Both the position numbers and the translations under genes were made by a program. A DNA stretch of 64,000 bases from positions 2,024,783 through 2,088,782 of the forward strand of contig NZ_SJOM01000007.1 of assembly GCF_004762045.1 (NCBI RefSeq), given 5' to 3'. Origin of the DNA: Mycobacterium sp. DL99. GTDB lineage: Bacteria > Actinomycetota > Actinomycetes > Mycobacteriales > Mycobacteriaceae. The notes below the pieces were generated by a model. That model did not search any database. It was not told where the DNA came from and saw only the letters and a program-made list of their open reading frames with translations. Of the stretch, positions 59,448-64,000 are shown one piece after another (the first letter of the stretch is position 1; each line of letters starts with the position of its first letter).

Positions 59448-59971
59448 AACTGGACTTCACGCGGGTGGCCGAGGCCGTGACCAGGTTCTGGCACAGCCGT
59501 GTCGGTCGGATTCGCACCTCGACGGTCGTGCTGATCGTCGTGTTCATCGCGCTGTCGTGGGTGCAGCAGGAGTACCGGCCCAAGCCGGCCGCGCCGCAGT
59601 CGCCTGAAACCCAGGTGGTGCCGCCCGGGTTCGTGCCCGACCCGGACTACACCTGGGTGCCGCGCACCAAGCTGCAGACTCCCCGCACGACGACGCCGAC
59701 GGTGACGCCGGAGACCACCGAGACCACCGTCCCGACGACCACGACGCCGACCGAGACCTCGGAGACCACCGAGACCACCACGCCCGGCGCGCCGACGAGT
59801 CCCACCACGACGCCGCCGCCGGGGGCTCCGAGGACGACGGTGATCGATCCGGACGGTCCTGGACTGATTCCGCCGATCACGTTGCCGGTGTTCCCAGGGC
59901 CCGCCCCGAGCCCTACGGTCGAGCAGCAGCAACCGGGCCTGGAGCCGGTGGCACCGACATTGCCGCGATAG
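59444..59971 (+). CDS. Membrane-anchored Thr/Pro-rich protein (Rv3103c-like)
   Basis: 175 residues: cytoplasmic start, one membrane helix (STVVLIVVFIALSWVQQ, about residues 23-40), a short conserved part with FVPDPDYTWVP, then an extended segment of Thr-Pro-Glu repeats (TTTPT, TETSETTETT) and a Pro-rich end. Likely spans the periplasm/cell wall; Thr/Pro stretches are typical O-mannosylation sites. GTG start overlapping the mscS-like stop (GTGA). Precedes ftsE, as in M. tuberculosis. Confidence 0.75.
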   Translation: MKLDFTRVAEAVTRFWHSRVGRIRTSTVVLIVVFIALSWVQQEYRPKPAAPQSPETQVVPPGFVPDPDYTWVPRTKLQTPRTTTPTVTPETTETTVPTTTTPTETSETTETTTPGAPTSPTTTPPPGAPRTTVIDPDGPGLIPPITLPVFPGPAPSPTVEQQQPGLEPVAPTLPR

Positions 59972-60013
59972 CCTGACCTGCCGGATGCTGTCGCCCCGCT
60001 ACACTGGCGTGCC

Positions 60014-60706
60014 GTGATGATCACCCTCGACCACGTGACGAAGCACTACAAGTCTTCGGCGCGCCCAGCGCTCGATGACGTCTCGTTGAAAATCGACAAG
60101 GGTGAGTTCGTTTTCCTGATCGGCCCGTCGGGTTCGGGCAAGTCGACGTTCATGCGGCTGCTGCTGGCGGCCGAGACGCCTACCTCGGGTGACATCCGAG
60201 TGTCCAAGTTCCACGTCAACAAGCTGCCCGGGCGGCACGTCCCGAGCCTGCGTCAGGTCATCGGCTGTGTGTTCCAGGACTTCCGCCTGCTGCAGCAGAA
60301 GACCGTGTTCGAGAACGTGGCGTTCGCGCTTGAGGTGATCGGCAAGCGCGGCGAGGTGATCAACCGGGTGGTCCCGGACGTGCTGGAGATGGTCGGCCTG
60401 TCCGGGAAGGCCAACCGGTTGCCGAGCGAACTGTCCGGTGGCGAGCAGCAGCGCGTCGCCATCGCGCGGGCCTTCGTCAACCGCCCTCTGGTTCTGATCG
60501 CCGACGAGCCCACCGGAAACTTGGATCCTGAGACCAGCAAGGACATCATGGATCTGCTGGAACGGATCAATCGCACCGGCACCACGGTGCTGATGGCCAC
60601 CCATGACCATCACATCGTCGACTCCATGCGTCAGCGGGTCGTCGAACTCGAACTCGGCCGGCTGATCCGTGATGAGCAGCGCGGCGTCTACGGAATGGAT
60701 CGCTAA
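60014..60706 (+). CDS. ftsE: Cell division ATP-binding protein FtsE
   Basis: 230 residues. Walker [10 protein letters not shown], signature LSGGEQQR, Walker [13 protein letters not shown] and switch His in ATHDHH. Partner of FtsX; together they activate peptidoglycan hydrolases (RipC) at the septum. GTG at 60014 (ATG one codon later) follows TACACT (60000-60005) by eight bases, a leaderless arrangement. ftsX starts directly after its stop. Confidence 0.97.
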   Translation: MMITLDHVTKHYKSSARPALDDVSLKIDKGEFVFLIGPSGSGKSTFMRLLLAAETPTSGDIRVSKFHVNKLPGRHVPSLRQVIGCVFQDFRLLQQKTVFENVAFALEVIGKRGEVINRVVPDVLEMVGLSGKANRLPSELSGGEQQRVAIARAFVNRPLVLIADEPTGNLDPETSKDIMDLLERINRTGTTVLMATHDHHIVDSMRQRVVELELGRLIRDEQRGVYGMDR

Positions 60707-61603
60707 GTGCGCTTCGGCTTTCTTGTCAATGAAGTTCTGACCGGGCTTCGTCGCAACGTCACGATGACGGTGGCGATGATCCTGACCACCGCAATCTCGA
60801 TCGGGCTGTTCGGTGGCGGTCTGTTGGTGGTGCGCCTGGCCGACCAGTCCCGTGACATCTACCTGGACCGGGTCGAGAGCCAGGTGTTCCTGACCGACGA
60901 CATCTCGGCCAACGACCCCAACTGCGACGCCGAAGCATGCAAGGCGCTGTACCGCATGATCGACGACCGCGACGATGTGCGCTCGCTGAGTTTCCTCAAT
61001 CGCGAGCAGGCCTACGACGACGCGATCAAGAAGTTCCCGCAGTACAAGGATGTCGCGGGCAAGGACGCGTTCCCGGCGTCGTTCATCGTCAAGCTCAACG
61101 ACCCCGAGCAGCACGAGGCGTTCGACAAGGCGATGCAGGGCCAGCCCGGTGTGCTCAACGTGCTCAACCAGAAGGACCTGATCGACCGCTTGTTCGCGGT
61201 GCTCGACGGTCTCAGTAGCGTCGCGTTCGCGGTGGCGCTGGTGCAGGCGGTCGGTGCGGTGCTGCTGATCGCCAACATGGTCCAGGTGGCCGCCTACACG
61301 CGGCGCACCGAGATCGGCATCATGCGTCTGGTCGGTGCAACCCGCTGGTACACCCAGCTGCCGTTCCTGGTGGAGGCGATGATCGCCGCCCTGATCGGTG
61401 TGGTGATCGCGATCGTGGGGCTGATCGTGGTGCGCGCGGTGTTCCTGGAGAAGGCGCTCGACCAGTTTTATCAGTCGAATCTCATCGCCCGGGTCGACTA
61501 CGCTGACGTGCTCTACTTCAGCGCACCGTGGATGCTGTTCCTCGGCCTGGCGATGTCCGGAATCACCGCCTACGTGACGCTGCGGCTCTACATACGAAGG
61601 TAG
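60707..61603 (+). CDS. ftsX: Cell division protein FtsX
   Basis: 298 residues, four membrane helices with a large extracellular loop between helices 1 and 2 ([20 protein letters not shown] onward) that binds the hydrolase. Two cysteines in that loop (NCDAEAC) may form a disulfide. C-terminal FtsX domain with [18 protein letters not shown] start contiguous with the ftsE stop. Confidence 0.97.
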   Translation: MRFGFLVNEVLTGLRRNVTMTVAMILTTAISIGLFGGGLLVVRLADQSRDIYLDRVESQVFLTDDISANDPNCDAEACKALYRMIDDRDDVRSLSFLNREQAYDDAIKKFPQYKDVAGKDAFPASFIVKLNDPEQHEAFDKAMQGQPGVLNVLNQKDLIDRLFAVLDGLSSVAFAVALVQAVGAVLLIANMVQVAAYTRRTEIGIMRLVGATRWYTQLPFLVEAMIAALIGVVIAIVGLIVVRAVFLEKALDQFYQSNLIARVDYADVLYFSAPWMLFLGLAMSGITAYVTLRLYIRR

Positions 61604-61613
61604 TCGTGAACTA

Positions 61614-62105
61614 GTGGCGACCAAGAAGTCCAGCCCCGCCGGCAATAAGCAGATTGTGGCCAGCAATCGCAAGGCGCGGCACAACTACATGATTCTCGAT
61701 ACCTATGAGGCGGGCATCGCTCTCATGGGCACCGAGGTCAAGAGCCTGCGCGAAGGCCAGGCATCACTGGCCGACGCGTTCGCGACCGTCGACGACGGCG
61801 AGATCTGGCTGCGCAACGTGCACATCGCCGAGTACCACCACGGCACCTGGACCAATCACGCGCCGCGGCGCAACCGCAAGCTGCTGTTGCACCGCAGGGA
61901 GATCGACAACCTGATCGGCAAGATCCGCGACGGCAACCTCACGCTGGTGCCGTTGTCGATGTACTTCTCCGACGGCAAGGTCAAGGTCGAACTGGCGCTG
62001 GCCCGCGGCAAGCAGGCCCACGACAAACGCCAGGACCTGGCCAAGCGCGACGCCGACCGGGAGATCACCCGCGAGTTGGGCCGCCGCGCCAAGGGCATGT
62101 CCTAG
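61614..62105 (+). CDS. smpB: SsrA-binding protein SmpB
   Basis: 163 residues, OB-fold tmRNA-binding protein for ribosome rescue. [34 protein letters not shown] and the basic C-terminal tail [14 protein letters not shown] are standard. GTG at 61614, 10 bases after the ftsX stop, hence the same transcript. The ssrA gene was not seen in the window. Confidence 0.96.
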   Translation: MATKKSSPAGNKQIVASNRKARHNYMILDTYEAGIALMGTEVKSLREGQASLADAFATVDDGEIWLRNVHIAEYHHGTWTNHAPRRNRKLLLHRREIDNLIGKIRDGNLTLVPLSMYFSDGKVKVELALARGKQAHDKRQDLAKRDADREITRELGRRAKGMS

Positions 62106-62136
62106 TTAGCGGCACCGCGGGCTTGCCTCGCCCTCG

Positions 62137-62150
62137 CCCGACTACGGGCT
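62137..62150. terminator. Weak stem-loop between smpB and the XRE regulator gene
   Basis: GCCCG-acta-CGGGC, a perfect 5-bp stem in the 52-base gap between convergent stops. Short; may terminate either gene. Confidence 0.4.
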
Positions 62151-62157
62151 GGTCTCG

Positions 62158-62979
62158 TCAGTCCGCTGGCGAGGATGGTTGAGGATCTTCCAGTGGCGTG
62201 TAGATGACGATCTGAAACTCAGGCTGATCCGCTGGCCGCAGTTGGTGGTGTTCGTAGCTGACGGTGCCCAACTCCGGGTGGTGGAAGATGCGCTCGCGAG
62301 ATTCGAAGCCACGGATATCGTGTCGTTCCCAACCGGCGCGGAACTCGGAACTGGCGTCCGCCAGCCGGGCGATCAGATCGACGAGCGCGGGATCGCCCAT
62401 GCGCGAACCGATTCCGGCGCGGAACTCGGCCAGAAAGCGCTGACTGGTGACCTGCCAGTCATCGAGCAGGACACGGACGGAGGGGTCGGTGAAGACGACC
62501 CACAGCAGGTTGCGCTCGGTGGCCGGCTTTGTCGCCACGTTCGGGTAGAGCCGCTCGTAAGCGGCGTTCCAGCCCGCGATACCCCATTCCGGGGTCAGGG
62601 CATAGGCGGGGTTTTCGCCGATCGCGTCGAGTAACCGTTGCACGTGGGACGGCACCGTCGTCACCTCGTCGGCGGTCGGTGCGGGCAGCGGCGCGAACCC
62701 GGCCAGGCCGAGAACGTAACGGTGCTCGGCCACCGTGAGGCGCAGTGCGCGACTGACTGCGTCGAGCACCTGGCGCGAGGGGTTGATATCGCGGCCCTGT
62801 TCCAGCCACGTGTACCAGGTGACGCTCACGCCGGACAGGTATGCCACCTCCTCGCGGCGCAATCCGACCGTTCGTCCTCTCCCGCCGGCGGGCAGACCGA
62901 AGTCGACGCGGATCAGGCGTTCGCGGCTCGACCGCAGGAAGGCGCCGAGCTCGGCTCGTCGGTCGGGGTCGGTGGGCAT
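62158..62979 (-). CDS. XRE-family regulator with MmyB-like ligand-binding domain
   Basis: 273 residues. N-terminal HTH: RREEVAYLSGVSVTWYTWLEQGRDINPSRQVLDAVSRAL, typical of the MmyB/SCO-type subgroup, then a PAS-like MmyB domain (NPAYALTPEWGIAGWNAAYERLYP) that binds fatty-acid-like ligands in a few members. ATG at 62979 follows TAGTCT by six bases. Divergent from the ilvD gene across a perfect inverted repeat, which it probably binds. Confidence 0.88.
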   Translation of the reverse strand: MPTDPDRRAELGAFLRSSRERLIRVDFGLPAGGRGRTVGLRREEVAYLSGVSVTWYTWLEQGRDINPSRQVLDAVSRALRLTVAEHRYVLGLAGFAPLPAPTADEVTTVPSHVQRLLDAIGENPAYALTPEWGIAGWNAAYERLYPNVATKPATERNLLWVVFTDPSVRVLLDDWQVTSQRFLAEFRAGIGSRMGDPALVDLIARLADASSEFRAGWERHDIRGFESRERIFHHPELGTVSYEHHQLRPADQPEFQIVIYTPLEDPQPSSPAD

Positions 62980-62987
62980 CGTCCAAG

Positions 62988-63010
62988 ACTAGTACTGCCA
63001 CTACTAGTAT
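62988..63010. promoter_or_regulatory. Operator between the XRE regulator and ilvD
   Basis: ACTAGTA-ctgccac-TACTAGT (62988-63008), a perfect 7-bp inverted repeat. It overlaps -10 boxes on both strands: TAGTCT (62991-62986) for the regulator and TAGTAT (63005-63010) for ilvD, so one factor could control both. Confidence 0.7.
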
Positions 63011-63054
63011 TGAAGCCGTCTTCCCAGGGTGCGGCCCAGAACCGACAGTGGAAC

Positions 63055-64000
63055 CATGATCCCGCTGCGTTCCCGCACTGTCACCCACGGCCGCAACATG
63101 GCCGGCGCCCGCGCCCTCCTGCGTGCCGCCGGAGTCGCCCGCGAGGACTTCGGCAAGCCCATCGTCGCGGTGGCGAACAGCTTCACCGAGTTCGTGCCCG
63201 GACACACGCACCTGCAGCCCGTCGGGCGGATCGTCTCCGCGGCCATCCAGCAGGCCGGGGGAATCCCGCGCGAGTTCAACACCATCGCCGTCGATGACGG
63301 CATCGCCATGGGGCACTCCGGGATGCTGTATTCGCTGCCGTCGCGCGATCTCATCGCCGACTCGGTGGAGTACATGGTCGAAGCGCACCGTGCCGACGCG
63401 CTGGTGTGTATCTCGAACTGCGACAAGATCACTCCGGGCATGCTCATGGCCGCACTGCGGCTGAACATCCCGACGGTGTTCGTCTCCGGTGGCCCGATGG
63501 AGGGTGGCCGCGCGACGCTGGTGGACGGCCGGGTCCGTACCGGGCTGCACCTGATCGATCCCATGGCCGGCGCCGCCGATCCGACGATCTCGGACGAGGA
63601 CCTGGCCCGGATCGAGGAGGCGGCCTGCCCGACATGCGGATCGTGCTCGGGCATGTTCACCGCCAACTCGATGAACTGTCTGGTTGAGGCGCTCGGCCTG
63701 GCCTTGCCGGGCAACGGCACGGTGTTGGCCACCCACACCGCCCGGCGCGCGTTGTACGAGAAGGCCGGTGCCGCCGTCATCGACCTGACGACCCGCTACT
63801 ACGGCGAGGGAGACGCCTCGGTCCTGCCGCGTGCCATCGCGTCGCGGTCGGCTTTCGAGAACGCCATGGCGATGGATGTCGCGATGGGCGGGTCCACCAA
63901 CACCGTGCTCCATCTGATGGCCGCGGCGTATGAAGCCGAGCTGGATTTCGCGATCACCGAGATCGACGAGATCTCCCGTCGGGTCCCGTGCCTGTGCAAG
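63055..64000 (+). CDS. ilvD: Dihydroxy-acid dehydratase, E. coli IlvD type (3' end outside window)
   Basis: First 315 codons only. [12 protein letters not shown] at the start, [13 protein letters not shown] and [20 protein letters not shown] supply two cluster cysteines. Where mycobacterial and plant [2Fe-2S] DHADs have a Cys (PCN), this protein has [13 protein letters not shown], as E. coli IlvD does, implying an oxygen-labile [4Fe-4S] cluster. It dehydrates dihydroxy acids, in valine/isoleucine synthesis or sugar-acid breakdown. Mycobacteria already carry another IlvD (Rv0189c type), so this is probably a second, regulated copy. ATG at 63055. Confidence 0.9.

Noticed and set aside
59690..59830. 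Thr/Pro-codon repeat tract as a microsatellite or CRISPR-like repeat
   Set aside because: The repetition follows amino-acid composition of a secreted Thr/Pro-rich tail with varied codons; there are no regular repeat-spacer units.
62106..62157. tmRNA (ssrA) next to smpB
   Set aside because: Only 52 bases separate smpB from the next gene and no tRNA-like ends were seen here or elsewhere.

Overview
The window is high-GC actinobacterial DNA and reads as the chromosome of a rapidly growing mycobacterium (Mycolicibacterium type). Evidence: an antigen 85 mycolyltransferase, F420-dependent enzyme families, a 14-gene nuoA-N operon, FprA, and many gene starts that sit 6-8 bases after a TANNNT box with no Shine-Dalgarno (leaderless). 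Gene order matches, from memory and in opposite orientation, the M. tuberculosis stretch from about Rv3178 down to Rv3100c: a Ddn-like protein, SDR and TetR, Hpx, AofH, Rv3169-Rv3167c, nuoN-A, Rv3143, FadE23/24, Rv3137, FprA, PrfB, FtsE, FtsX and SmpB. Lineage-specific genes are inserted between these conserved blocks.

Layout. 1-5.8 kb: start of a FadE7/GcdH-like dehydrogenase, an SGNH-fused acyltransferase, and an SDR-MFS-nitroreductase operon divergent from its likely TetR repressor. 5.8-13 kb: oxidoreductases and a hydrolase (FadB4-like, Zn-ADH, Hpx-like, AofH-like, LLM/F420, EthA-like BVMO) and an AraC regulator. 13-20 kb: DUF4345 protein, Rv3169/Rv3168-like pair with divergent TetR (Rv3167c-like), SnoaL-like, PIG-L, second ADH, enoyl-CoA hydratase. 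20-22.5 kb: a convergent pair, phospholipase-D-like protein and a small ParB-like protein, that share an upstream DNA element. 22.5-37.9 kb: the nuo operon (minus strand) with a CRP-like site at its promoter. 38-40.2 kb: Rv3143-like receiver, YceI, NTF2-like and a methyltransferase with a MerR-type promoter. 40.2-47.9 kb: two consecutive catabolic gene sets (acyl-CoA dehydrogenase/APH/DUF6285; homogentisate-dioxygenase-like/hydrolase/CaiB/HMG-CoA-lyase/TetR). 48-51.2 kb: PfpI-like protein, HsaA-like flavoprotein, antigen 85. 51.5-55.8 kb: FadE23/FadE24 pair, a frameshifted HxlR regulator, HisN-type phosphatase, small membrane protein. 55.9-62.1 kb: FprA, PrfB, MscS-like channel, Thr/Pro-rich protein, FtsE, FtsX, SmpB. 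62.2-64 kb: MmyB-type XRE regulator divergent from an IlvD of the E. coli type, cut by the window end.

No rRNA, tRNA, tmRNA, CRISPR array, insertion sequence or prophage was recognised. The most noteworthy observations are the PLD/ParB-like pair with a shared ATTCGAGTAG-N5-TACGC element, the homogentisate-dioxygenase-like operon, several well-formed operators next to genes, two copies of a GAGCAGACGC-armed intergenic hairpin, three short tandem duplications at operon junctions, and an IlvD lacking the first cluster cysteine expected in mycobacterial DHAD. Gene names taken from M. tuberculosis rest on remembered similarity and synteny, not on a search.
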